Of a DNA stretch of 64,000 nucleotides, positions 33,801 to 41,516 are shown one piece after another. The stretch covers positions 124,001 through 188,000 of the forward strand of contig NZ_JACHGH010000003.1 of assembly GCF_014207435.1 (NCBI RefSeq), in the 5' to 3' direction. The notes under the pieces are model-generated. The model was not told the origin of the DNA. It did no database searches and worked only from the letters and a program-made list of their open reading frames with translations. Each line of letters opens with the position of its first letter. Position 1 is the first letter of the stretch. This DNA is from Salirhabdus euzebyi (GTDB lineage Bacteria; Bacillota; Bacilli; Bacillales; Alkalibacillaceae). A program made the translations under genes and the position numbers.

Positions 33801-35381
33801 CAGCATGAAATTCTTGGTACTATTCCCGATGAACAATTAAATGAAGAGGCTTTTTCTTTAAAAAGAGTTTTAGCCCGAAAATTTGAGGAAGTAAGGTCAA
33901 GGTATAAAAATCACAGTGGTCATGGTGGATGGGTACGTTCGCCTGTAGATGGTAAGGTATTAAGTGATACTAGTTGGCTTAAAATATTGACATCCAAGAA
34001 ATTAGCAAAAAGAAGTGATAGAAGACCCTGGAAGGAGGTAAAAGGAGGATTTATTGAAAGCTCAATTAATCAATTTTCGTCGAGCCTAAGTAATGTAGCT
34101 GCTAAAGAACCAAAGAGAATGATTTTATTAGTACTAAGCATTAATGAGATTATTCATGATACTTTTGTTGATGCATTATATAATGGTATTTCTATGAGCG
34201 AACACCTAAATACAGTTCCTGCTAATTTGATTGAGAGATTACTAGAAAGATACCCCCCGAACAACGAGTCATCCAGAGCAAGCTCTATTTGTCATATAGT
34301 TACGGAGCATATAGAAAAGCAATGGTCAGTATATGTTTTGGAAATTATTAAGGATATTGCAATTAATCACCTAAATCCTGAGATTGGTAAGCCAGTAGTG
34401 ACCACTGAGAATGATAATGAAATGCGAAGTGTGGATATGCTAAGGAGCAATGCTAGTAATTGTGTTAGAGGAAACGCTTCCAGAGCTATTGGAAGTTTGT
34501 TGATGAAAGACGATGCTCTCTATGAAGAATTTAAAGATATTATCCTAGCATTAACTGAAGATGAGAATCCAGCTGTTCAATATGCAAGTCTTTATGCACT
34601 TTGGCCATCCTATAATATTGATAAAGAGTGGACAATGGAAAATATCATTAAGCTTTATCGCAGGGATATCAGAAATACCGTTTTTCATAATTATAATAGC
34701 ATGTTTTTTATGCTTTATGATAAATACAAAGAAGGTGTACTAGATATTATTAAAAAGTGTTTTGAATCTGAGGACGATGAGCTAATCAAAGTTGGTTCTT
34801 ACGTTGCAACAGAAATGTATATTCAAAAGGGCGAGTTTAAAGAAATATTCGATGACATTTCTAAAATAACTGAAGATCAAGCACAATCTATAATGTTCAT
34901 GACTATACAGTATTTTGAAATTGAGAAATATGTTGATCAAGCAAAGGAACTTATATTGAAGTTTAATAAGTCCCATTATGATTTAGAAAGGGCAATAACA
35001 AGACTGTTGTACGATAATCTTATAGATATGAAAAGAGATAGAGATTTTCTACATCAAGTTTTAAAGTCTAAATTTTCGAGAAAAATTGCTTATACATTCA
35101 ATAAGTTTATTGAAAAATCTGCTGAGTCAATAATATATTTTTCAGATTTAATATTTGAATTAAGTTACAGTGTCATTGAAAGTTCTGATAATCATATGGA
35201 TCCTTGGGGAGCAGAAGATGAAATTTCTAAACTGATTATCGGGTTATATGATGAGATATGCGGCTTGAGCGAAGCCAAAATGAATGAAATTGAAGAGGAA
35301 TGCCTTGATTTATGGGATCTAATGTTCGAGAAACAGATAGGTTCAGTTAGGAAACTTAGCTTTGAGATGATGCAGAGATGA
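30828..35381 (+). CDS. STAND NTPase with N-terminal nuclease-like domain (Avs-like defence protein)
   Basis: This 1517-residue protein has a three-part layout. Residues 1-150 resemble the Cap4/DUF4297-type dsDNA nuclease: GNRYEIKWCVYQLL, EDEEGVDLWV (Asp49) and GQQCKGR (Gln63-x-Lys65), a QxK variant of PD-(D/E)XK. A STAND-type P-loop NTPase follows, with Walker A GMAGSGKSG (288-296), Walker B AVIILDQLDG (352-361) and FSCRTYD. The remaining 900 residues are helical repeats of HEAT/TPR type. This is the architecture of antiviral STAND (Avs) proteins, which recognise a phage protein through the repeats and fire the N-terminal effector. GGGGTGAT precedes the ATG. It ends module 5. Confidence 0.75.
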   Translation: MPYEKAGRADKQGNRYEIKWCVYQLLKVLEEKLDYITLEAIGEDEEGVDLWVGYKNGTQEGQQCKGRNGANETWSYGALNSKEILSKWKSQLDREEFNYVSLVSPIGFTYLEDLIHRAKTSSDNPKLFYEQQIKGSDTKFISFVRNFCKGLGFDFEDKNQLRKMINYLCRICYRQSPDGERKEIILDKIGLLFQGDEVKVYNALVTWIIDGDILGKRIGITQIHSFLDSQNIRLRNLDSDTRIYPKIQELNNEYKTSFRPLDNGIISRIETDACISQILEGSSVIVHGMAGSGKSGLTENVIKFCEKEEVPYLAIKLDKRVPRQSVKQWSELIGLPSSLVHCLNSISKNTNAVIILDQLDGLRWTLPHSREALLVCSELIRQVKHVNLEREKKISIIFSCRTYDYENDNNIKVLFNENKGKGDIWKKVEVNELADETVKGIVGSTYNNLTNKLKKLLRLPSNLYIWQQLNRPEIYNEFTSTYHLVTEWWKQLVRESIIFGLNESDLEQTKGRLVEAFEESGKHSVLSTELSINSSSIDFLVSNGFIVKQDIGSISIVSFVHQSLYDCFLAEKMLISYLKGNGVIEIIGSKKIQTPTRRYQMQMFMQSVYEYSEDEFLSIGKQILNASSIRFSFKFVFLELLNQITEPSERIKNVVLQLIGDEKFGPHIINNVIPGNKEYVESLRENGLLEEWLASDKKSVVISLFQSIRGKHSKADLEFIEKHIFDSEDDISRWLRCFSFDVLEDSDDEFELRMKVYKKYPEQMEAYFDMKSLFKGFEMRALDIITLMYETTSKNGNRLFRYEEEFLESDTEFLVQNGLQVLDKLLPLVPIGSDYALEYSDWSIRSEYKKSIERTIIEIIKKANVSLIKKDPESFWNLYKRFMGKGYTLFTELILDGLKYLPLSYCNQVILYLIKDIESNMFVKGSNDELHHAIEVINKHFKECDSIIKNKFLLEVIMFSPSDMVDRYKQRIQFNRERNGLIVYWPFWGDFQHEILGTIPDEQLNEEAFSLKRVLARKFEEVRSRYKNHSGHGGWVRSPVDGKVLSDTSWLKILTSKKLAKRSDRRPWKEVKGGFIESSINQFSSSLSNVAAKEPKRMILLVLSINEIIHDTFVDALYNGISMSEHLNTVPANLIERLLERYPPNNESSRASSICHIVTEHIEKQWSVYVLEIIKDIAINHLNPEIGKPVVTTENDNEMRSVDMLRSNASNCVRGNASRAIGSLLMKDDALYEEFKDIILALTEDENPAVQYASLYALWPSYNIDKEWTMENIIKLYRRDIRNTVFHNYNSMFFMLYDKYKEGVLDIIKKCFESEDDELIKVGSYVATEMYIQKGEFKEIFDDISKITEDQAQSIMFMTIQYFEIEKYVDQAKELILKFNKSHYDLERAITRLLYDNLIDMKRDRDFLHQVLKSKFSRKIAYTFNKFIEKSAESIIYFSDLIFELSYSVIESSDNHMDPWGAEDEISKLIIGLYDEICGLSEAKMNEIEEECLDLWDLMFEKQIGSVRKLSFEMMQR

Positions 35382-35450
35382 CTTTACCGATATTCCTATT
35401 ACTGTAGACAACTCGTAGCAATTTAGCGAGTTACTAATTAAATCAAGTTA

Positions 35451-35481
35451 GGTTCATATAATACCCATTATGTATAGAACT
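35451..35481 (+). repeat. Dif-like site S6 (expanded right arm)
   Basis: The left arm GGTTCATATAA (35451-35461) is identical to that of S1. The centre TACCCA is identical to that of S4. The right side reads TTATGTATAGAACT, which is TTATATGAACT with three extra bases. It lies 70 bases after the STAND gene and before that gene's terminator. Confidence 0.5.
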
Positions 35482-35505
35482 ACAGCTTTAAAAGGAACTA
35501 TAAAC

Positions 35506-35555
35506 AAAGGACTACAACACAGGGTACAGTTACTCTCGTTGTAGTCCTTTATTTT
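35506..35555 (+). terminator. Strong terminator after site S6
   Basis: AAAGGACTACAAC (35506-35518) pairs perfectly with GTTGTAGTCCTTT (35538-35550), followed by ATTTT. The rest of 35556-35910 holds no gene that I can see. Confidence 0.8.
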
Positions 35556-35910
35556 GAATTTAGCTTACACAATCTTTAAAGAAACAAAATATGTATTATG
35601 TTTCTTTGTGAAAAATAATGAAAACAAGTCACTACAGGCTTCTCACTAGAACTTAACTATAGTAACATAGAAGTATGATACATATTGAGCATTTACGTTC
35701 ATACATTTTCTGGAATTATTTAATAGATTATCTTAGTATTTAGAGTATTTTTTGATTTTAAATTAAACGCCTACAGTGAAATTAGATAGGGGACAGTACA
35801 AAAGATTAAATCTAATTTCGCCTGAGAACTTTTCTCTGCATTACATATATTTGCATTAATCTATCAATCTGAAATATTTAATGTAGCAATTATTCTAGGA
35901 GGGAATTTAA

Positions 35911-36636
35911 ATGGAGAAGACATCGTATGCGGATCATGTGTTTTTAACAGAAGGACAATATCTCAATCTTTTAGATAAGTATGGAGAATACGAACTTAAG
36001 CGTAAGATGAATGAGCTAAACAGCTCAAAGATAAAAAATCCAAAGAGAAAAGAAACCATAAAATCGGATTATCATGCTTTGATTAGTAAAGGGATGCAAA
36101 CCGTGCAACCAATTCGTGATCGTTTCCAGATTCACGCAATGAAAGAAGAGCTAAAACGTGATTCTTTTCGTAATTATTTTTTATTTGTTATGGGGATTAA
36201 CACAGGTTTAAGGATCAGTGATTTGCTTCCCCTTAAAGTTAGTGATGTTCGGGATAAAACACATATAGTATTAAAGGAAACGAAAACAAGAAAAAGGAAG
36301 AGGTTTTTAATTAATGTAGAGTTGCGAAAGATTATTGCTGGGTACATAGAGGGGAAGAGGGAAGAAGAGTTCTTATTTCCATCACACAAGACAGATTTAC
36401 CACTACAAAGGGTTCAAGCATATAAGATTTTAAACAAAGCTGCTAAAAATGTAGGTATAACGGAATTTGGGACCCACAGCCTTAGGAAAACTTTTGGATT
36501 TTGGCATTACAGCATTAACAAAAATGTGGCATTGCTACAGGATATTTTCAATCACACATCACCAGATATTACACTTAGATACATTGGTATAAACCAAGAC
36601 ATTGTTGATCAAAGTTTAGAACATTTTAGTTTGTAG
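35911..36636 (+). CDS. Second tyrosine recombinase/integrase, compact
   Basis: The 241-residue protein keeps the catalytic set of tyrosine recombinases: Arg101 in NTGLRISDLL, Lys122 in LKETKTRKRKR, His189/Arg192 in THSLRKTF, His215 in FNHTSPD and nucleophile Tyr224 in LRYIGI. The N-terminal part is short and Lys-rich. The GLRISDLLPLKVSD and HSLRKTFGFWHY wording is that of the small phage- or ICE-type integrases of Gram-positives, different from the Xer-like enzyme at 16.7 kb. ATG follows TAGGAGGGAA. It marks the right end of the island. Confidence 0.8.
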   Translation: MEKTSYADHVFLTEGQYLNLLDKYGEYELKRKMNELNSSKIKNPKRKETIKSDYHALISKGMQTVQPIRDRFQIHAMKEELKRDSFRNYFLFVMGINTGLRISDLLPLKVSDVRDKTHIVLKETKTRKRKRFLINVELRKIIAGYIEGKREEEFLFPSHKTDLPLQRVQAYKILNKAAKNVGITEFGTHSLRKTFGFWHYSINKNVALLQDIFNHTSPDITLRYIGINQDIVDQSLEHFSL

Positions 36637-36805
36637 TGTTAATAAGAACAAAAGGGCGTTTATCATACCTATTTGGAATTGATGAATGCTCTTTTTATTT
36701 AGTCTTACTATCAATAACGAATAAAAGTTATCAGAAACTATATATATAACCGGAAATTCTAACTAAAAAAATTGCCTATATAATTAAACCTATTACAAAA
36801 TATGC

Positions 36806-36811
36806 TATAAT
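36806..36811 (+). promoter_or_regulatory. Probable extended -10 element for the LAGLIDADG gene
   Basis: TATGCTATAAT contains a perfect -10 hexamer (TATAAT, 36806-36811) with a TG extension, 38 bases upstream of the ribosome binding site. No convincing -35 hexamer is seen at 17 bases. Confidence 0.45.
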
Positions 36812-36855
36812 AAAAACAGAACAAACGTTCTATAAACTAAAAGGAGGCAATGTGG

Positions 36856-37830
36856 ATGACAAAAAGAAGGGAAGGTAGACAACGAAAATGCAAACTGACA
36901 CCAGATGAAATTATTACATTATATAAAGAGGGAAAGAGCACACAAGAAATAGGGGATATAGCAAATGTATCAAGAAGGCATATAAGCCAAATCTTAACGA
37001 ACAACAATGTAGAAAAAAGACCACGTGGTAGTTGGAAGCGCAAATATACACTAAATGAGGACTACTTTAAAACGTGGTCAAACAATATGGCTTATATATT
37101 AGGCTTTATTGTTGCAGATGGGACAGTTTACCGAGATGGCCAAACAGTAAGTATTGCACAAAAGGAAAAATATATATTAGAAAATATAAAAAAAGAATTG
37201 GGCTCAAATCAACCTTTATATAGAAACGAACAAACAGGTGTGTATATGCTGAATTTAAATAGCAAGAAAATTAAAACTGATCTTTCCGAAAAACATGGCA
37301 TAAAACCTAATAAATCGACTACTATAGATTTCCCGTATATCCCAGAAGAGTATTTAAGTCATTTTGTACGTGGATTCTTTGATGGTGATGGTTTCATATA
37401 TTACGGTAAAAACTTTGCTAGTTTTGTAGGTGGATCACTTTCATTTATGATGAGTTTAAAACAAAATCTTGAAGTACTAGGGTTTGAACCTAACTTTAAT
37501 GATAATGGTTCTTACTATCGAATATTTATTAGTGGTCGTAAAACAATTAAGTTATTTGCAAATTGGATGTATAAGGACAAAGGTTTATATTTAACAAGAA
37601 AATTTAGCAGGTTCCCAAAAGATGAATTAGAACCAGGACAACTGCATGATAGAGAATATAAAATTTCTAAACGCAAATTAAAGCTAATTGAATTGTATAA
37701 TGTGACAGAGAATATGGAATATGTTCTTAAGAAAATTAGAATATCTACAAACATTTATAATAAATGGCTAAGTACAGATCCAGATTTCAAAAGAAAAATA
37801 ATTGAAATAGAAAGCAAAAACCGACTTTAA
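36856..37830 (+). CDS. LAGLIDADG homing-type endonuclease with N-terminal HTH
   Basis: Residues 15-50 form a Hin/resolvase-like helix-turn-helix (IITLYKEGKSTQEIGDIANV, SRRHISQIL). The body has two LAGLIDADG helices: AYILGFIVADG (about 79-89) and HFVRGFFDGDG (about 169-179), each ending in the acidic catalytic residue. The C-terminal region has another HTH-like segment. No intron or intein host gene surrounds it, so it is free-standing, like mobile HTH-LAGLIDADG endonucleases. AAGGAGG at 36841 fits the ATG at 36856 better than the one at 36850. Confidence 0.8.
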   Translation: MTKRREGRQRKCKLTPDEIITLYKEGKSTQEIGDIANVSRRHISQILTNNNVEKRPRGSWKRKYTLNEDYFKTWSNNMAYILGFIVADGTVYRDGQTVSIAQKEKYILENIKKELGSNQPLYRNEQTGVYMLNLNSKKIKTDLSEKHGIKPNKSTTIDFPYIPEEYLSHFVRGFFDGDGFIYYGKNFASFVGGSLSFMMSLKQNLEVLGFEPNFNDNGSYYRIFISGRKTIKLFANWMYKDKGLYLTRKFSRFPKDELEPGQLHDREYKISKRKLKLIELYNVTENMEYVLKKIRISTNIYNKWLSTDPDFKRKIIEIESKNRL

Positions 37831-37849
37831 AATAAGGTCGGTTTAATTT
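37819..37849 (+). terminator. Terminator of the LAGLIDADG gene
   Basis: AACCGAC pairs with GTCGGTT, followed by TAATTTT. The stem overlaps the last codons of the gene. Confidence 0.65.
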
Positions 37850-37988
37850 TGGTTACAACAGTAAACACTTATTTTTTGTAAGTAAATTATTTTTAGCTAG
37901 TATACATAATATATCTTATAGGTAGTTATATAAAAAAAGAGGTTAGCTGTCTCAATATCAAAGTATACTTAGGATAGTGAGACAAAAT

Positions 37989-38022
37989 AAGAAAAAACCA
38001 CTAAATATGTGGTTTTTTCTTA
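37989..38022. terminator. Bidirectional terminator after citA
   Basis: AAGAAAAAACCAC pairs perfectly with GTGGTTTTTTCTT. Read on the minus strand it ends the citA transcript. Confidence 0.8.
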
Positions 38023-38028
38023 TTAGAT

Positions 38029-39108
38029 TTATTTTCCCACATATAATGACTGTGGCCTGAAAATTGTATTATTATTTGCTTGTTCAATAATATGTGCCGT
38101 CCAACCAACAGTTCTACTCGCTGAAAAAGTTGGAGTAAATAATGCTGGGTCCATTTTAATTGCTCTCATGATAGCTGCTGCATAAAACTCTACGTTAGTC
38201 ATAAGTTTTCTTCCAGGTTTAAATTCCTCTAATAAATGTATAGCAATTTCTTCTACATGTAATGCTAACTTCAACCATGGATCATCTGAATTCATTTTAA
38301 GTAACTTCTCTTTTAATGCTATTGCTCTAGGATCGTTCGTTCGATAAACGCGGTGTCCGAATCCCATTAATTTTTCATTTCTGTTTAATTTTTCTCTAAT
38401 AACAGGCTCTGCATTCAAATCGTATTCTATTTCATCTAAAAGATCTAATACACCGGTTGGCGCACCACCGTGTAAAGGTCCTTTCATTGTACCAATTGCT
38501 GATGTAACAGCTGAAATTAGATCTGATTCTGTTGATGCTGTCACTCGTGCAGAGAAAGTTGATGCATTCATTCCATGCTCCATGGTTAGGATCATATACG
38601 TTTCGAGGGCTCCAACGTGGCTTTTTTCGGGTTTCTGTCCATTCAGCATATACAAGTAATTTGCTACATGACTATATTCATTCTTTGGTTCTATTGGTGT
38701 TAAGCCTTCATGCTGTCGATAACGATAGGCAATAACCGTAGGCATGATAGCTGTTATACGTATAGCCTCTTCTATTGTTGGTTTTTTAAAATTAGTCCCA
38801 GGTACTAATGAAGAAATAACTGTCCTCAAAACATCCATTAAGCTCAAATCTAACGGTAACAAAGCCAGAATTTCCTTTATATATGCTGGTAGAATGCGAT
38901 CATTACGCATCTTCAAAGTTAGTTCATTCAATTGTTCCTTTGTAGGCATTACACCATACCATAGAAAATAGGCAACTTCCTCAAATGAAGATTGAATGGC
39001 CAAATCATGTACTGGTGTTCCCCGATATATTAACTCACCTTTGTTCCCATCAATATAACTCAAACTAGTTTCTGCAGCAATAATCCCTTTTAATCCTTTT
39101 GCATACAT
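38029..39108 (-). CDS. citA: Citrate synthase, CitA type
   Basis: The 359-residue enzyme condenses oxaloacetate and acetyl-CoA to citrate at the entry to the TCA cycle. The start (GLKGIIAAETSLSYIDGNKG), the histidines in MEHGMNAS and KGPLHGGAP, MGFGHRVYR, and the C-terminal ending IIEQANNNTIFRPQS fit the minor Bacillus enzyme CitA. As in CitA, the usual NVDFY active-site motif reads NVEFYAAA. It is divergent from a LysR gene, the citA/citR arrangement of Bacillus. The start is ATG at 39108 with AAAGGAG in front. Confidence 0.9.
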   Translation of the reverse strand: MYAKGLKGIIAAETSLSYIDGNKGELIYRGTPVHDLAIQSSFEEVAYFLWYGVMPTKEQLNELTLKMRNDRILPAYIKEILALLPLDLSLMDVLRTVISSLVPGTNFKKPTIEEAIRITAIMPTVIAYRYRQHEGLTPIEPKNEYSHVANYLYMLNGQKPEKSHVGALETYMILTMEHGMNASTFSARVTASTESDLISAVTSAIGTMKGPLHGGAPTGVLDLLDEIEYDLNAEPVIREKLNRNEKLMGFGHRVYRTNDPRAIALKEKLLKMNSDDPWLKLALHVEEIAIHLLEEFKPGRKLMTNVEFYAAAIMRAIKMDPALFTPTFSASRTVGWTAHIIEQANNNTIFRPQSLYVGK

Positions 39109-39154
39109 ACGAATCGACTCCTTTTCTTTTCTACTCTTATCATATAAAATTAAT

Positions 39155-39171
39155 TTAATTATGAATATTAA
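39155..39171. promoter_or_regulatory. LysR-type dyad between citA and citR
   Basis: TTAAT, seven bases and ATTAA form a T-N11-A-type inverted repeat in the 111-base AT-rich intergenic region. Its position would allow a CitR-like regulator to control both promoters. AT-richness makes chance occurrence possible. Confidence 0.4.
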
Positions 39172-39219
39172 TGATTTCTAAACATTTTAATTATATTTAT
39201 TAATCAAAAGGGTGATTGT

Positions 39220-40095
39220 ATGGATTTAAATTGGTTTCAGACCTTTGTCACAGCTGCAAAATATGAAAATTTCAGAAAAACTGCTGAAACTTTATTCATT
39301 TCCCAGCCTTCTGTTACGGTTCATATTAAACTTCTAGAGGAAGAATTGGGCGTAAAATTATTTCAAAGAAAAGGTAGAAGTATATTTTTAACAGAGGAAG
39401 GTAAGCGATTTGCAGCACATGCAAATTCTCTTATTGAGGCATACCAAAAAGGTTTAGAAGATTTACATTCCTTTACCCAGGGATATGAAAATAAGTTATC
39501 ATTGGCCATTTCCCCATTAATTGCTGATACGGTTTTACCAAGCGTTTTAAAGAGATATTTAAAGGAACATGACCATGTGGAAATCGATGTAAAAATGGTG
39601 GAATCTGCTTTGATTGAAGATATGGTACAAAACGGGAGTGTAGATATAGGTTTATCTTGTTTGCGGGTTAAAAGTAGTACATTACAATGTATTCGGATAT
39701 ATGAAGACCCTTTCTTACTAGTCGTACCACATGACGGACTTGATTTGGAGACAGGAAGTCCATTAGATGAGGAAGAAATATTAAGAACAAATTACCTACT
39801 TACACATAGCCATCCTGATTACTGGGATGATCTTTTACTTAAACTAAAAGCGTTGTACCCTTCCATTAAAACGATGAAGGTTTCTCAAGTTCATATTACG
39901 AAAAGATTTATTTCGGAAGGTCTTGGGGTTTCTTATTTACCAACCTCCACTATTAGAAGAGAGTTACTGGAAGGAAGATTAATAGATGTGGAAAGTAATT
40001 TAGAGCTCCCTGTAGCAAAGACATTTGCGGTTTATAAATATGAACATAAAATCATAGAAGAATTTTTAGATTACATCATGAAATTTAGATTTTAA
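39220..40095 (+). CDS. citR: LysR-family regulator of citA (CitR-like)
   Basis: The 291-residue protein has an N-terminal winged HTH (WFQTFVTAAKYENFRKTAET, LFISQPSVTVHIKLLEEELG). A two-lobed effector domain of LysR type follows (LSLAISPLIADTVLPSVLKR, ISEGLGVSYLPTSTI). Its divergent placement next to citA is the arrangement in which B. subtilis CitR represses citA. The related regulator CcpC is the alternative. AAGGGTGAT precedes the ATG. Confidence 0.75.
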   Translation: MDLNWFQTFVTAAKYENFRKTAETLFISQPSVTVHIKLLEEELGVKLFQRKGRSIFLTEEGKRFAAHANSLIEAYQKGLEDLHSFTQGYENKLSLAISPLIADTVLPSVLKRYLKEHDHVEIDVKMVESALIEDMVQNGSVDIGLSCLRVKSSTLQCIRIYEDPFLLVVPHDGLDLETGSPLDEEEILRTNYLLTHSHPDYWDDLLLKLKALYPSIKTMKVSQVHITKRFISEGLGVSYLPTSTIRRELLEGRLIDVESNLELPVAKTFAVYKYEHKIIEEFLDYIMKFRF

Positions 40096-40172
40096 AAATT
40101 ACTGTTTTCAAAAAGGCCTATTCGATACTGCTTGAAAATGTCTATACAGTATGTAAATTAACAATACAAATA

Positions 40173-40216
40173 AAAGACAGAATTGATGGAACTCACCTTC
40201 CGTTTCTGTGTTTTTA
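40173..40216 (+). terminator. Probable terminator after citR
   Basis: GACAGAA pairs with TTTCTGT around a structured loop, followed by GTTTTTATTT. Confidence 0.5.
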
Positions 40217-40492
40217 TTTGCATTGTTAAACTAAGTACGCTTATAAAATGTATAAGTAACCGATTTGTTAACGATAGATCTTACATAGTATATTTTTCGG
40301 ACTATATAACTCTTGAGAGCAAGATCATTCGGTTTTACAATATTTTTCCCAATTTATCTTAATATTTAAAAACAGTCACGAAAAAGAAAAAAGCCTTTCT
40401 TCTAAGGAGAGTAAGCAAAAACTACTCTATCTTTATAACAAAATGATAGTCTACACTTTCGTTATCTTGCTCTACATCGTTACTCAAGATGA
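40217..40492. other. AT-rich intergenic sequence
   Basis: I see no gene in this stretch. It lies between the citR terminator and a broken membrane-protein frame. Confidence 0.5.
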
Positions 40493-40811
40493 TTATTTAT
40501 GAGAAGTGTTATTTTTGTACAATCTCTCCATAATAAACCAGGATGCAGTTCCATAAGTGAAACCAAAAGCTATAGCCTGAATTACATTTCCGAAGTAGTC
40601 GATTGTCTCATTAAAAATAATATCTAACAGTAATCGCATGAAAAAAAATAGTGTTGATCCTAATAATAATCCATATACAATTATATATTTCCATCTTCCT
40701 ATAACCCTTGTCTTCTCCCAATTTTTAAGTTGTTTTTTTTGATTATATATGCCTAGTTCCCCCTTATATTTTTTAAAAAGCTGTAAACTAACCCAAAACT
40801 CTTGTTAAATC
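40493..40811 (-). pseudogene. Membrane protein remnant lacking a start
   Basis: An open minus-strand frame of about 105 codons reads EFWVSLQLFKKYKGELGIYN, then two hydrophobic segments (YIIVYGLLLGSTLFFFMRLL and FGNVIQAIAFGFTYGTASWF) and a basic tail. No ATG, GTG or TTG occurs before the first hydrophobic segment. It therefore looks like the body of a two-span membrane protein that has lost its start. It is downstream of, and on the same strand as, the membrane protein gene at 40898. Confidence 0.4.
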
Positions 40812-40897
40812 ATTGTTCCTTCAATGGTAAAACGATCAACTACACCTTAATTTTCTTGCATGGACAATTTTCTTGTTTCTTTACTAACCCTGTTAAT

Positions 40898-41323
40898 CTA
40901 ATTTTCCTTTAGACTATCTAGAACTATATAACCAAAAATTATCCCAGATATTGTTGCTAATGGTATATCATAATTCCTTATCAGGACCGCACCAAATGGG
41001 AATGAAACACTTGGAAAAGAAAAGTATAATAAATATATTTGCGAAATGTATAGTGACGGTATTCCAATTGCACTTAATTTAATCCAATCAATCGCCCACT
41101 TCTTTTTATCTTTTATCTCTTTTATCAGTGTAGGTAAGCGAAACATCATTCCAATAAATATAGGGAAAATCAAAGAATATATAGTCAGTATCATTAATGG
41201 CGCTTCAAACTTTAAATTTTCATGTATAACTAATGGTATTTTATATCCCCAAAAGACTATCGTAAGTAAACTAATCGTTAAAAACAAATAAAGTAAAAAT
41301 CGTCTTAAGCTTTTCCTCAACAT
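40898..41323 (-). CDS. Four-span membrane protein of unknown function
   Basis: The 141-residue protein is almost entirely hydrophobic, with helices at about 10-27, 43-63, 83-103 and 118-137. It is interrupted by a basic KEIKDKKKWAID loop. The family is not recognised. GGAGGAT-type sequence precedes the ATG on the minus strand. Confidence 0.55.
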   Translation of the reverse strand: MLRKSLRRFLLYLFLTISLLTIVFWGYKIPLVIHENLKFEAPLMILTIYSLIFPIFIGMMFRLPTLIKEIKDKKKWAIDWIKLSAIGIPSLYISQIYLLYFSFPSVSFPFGAVLIRNYDIPLATISGIIFGYIVLDSLKEN

Positions 41324-41516
41324 ATAATTAAAGTCATCCTCCCTCTTTAACTAACACCATTCTACTACTTAGCTTCAATATATATAAAGTAATCTCCTTC
41401 AAAATCCCATCTTTTAGCTGAGGTCGCTTAGGAGCTTCTTTTTGTATAAAAATTCTCTAATAGCAAATTATTAGAAGGTAGAATTTATCTTATAAAGAAG
41501 GAGTTGTCTTTAACAA

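Noticed and set aside
15541-35555. The island as a prophage
   Set aside because: No terminase, portal, capsid, tail, holin or replication genes are present; the cargo is defence-like.
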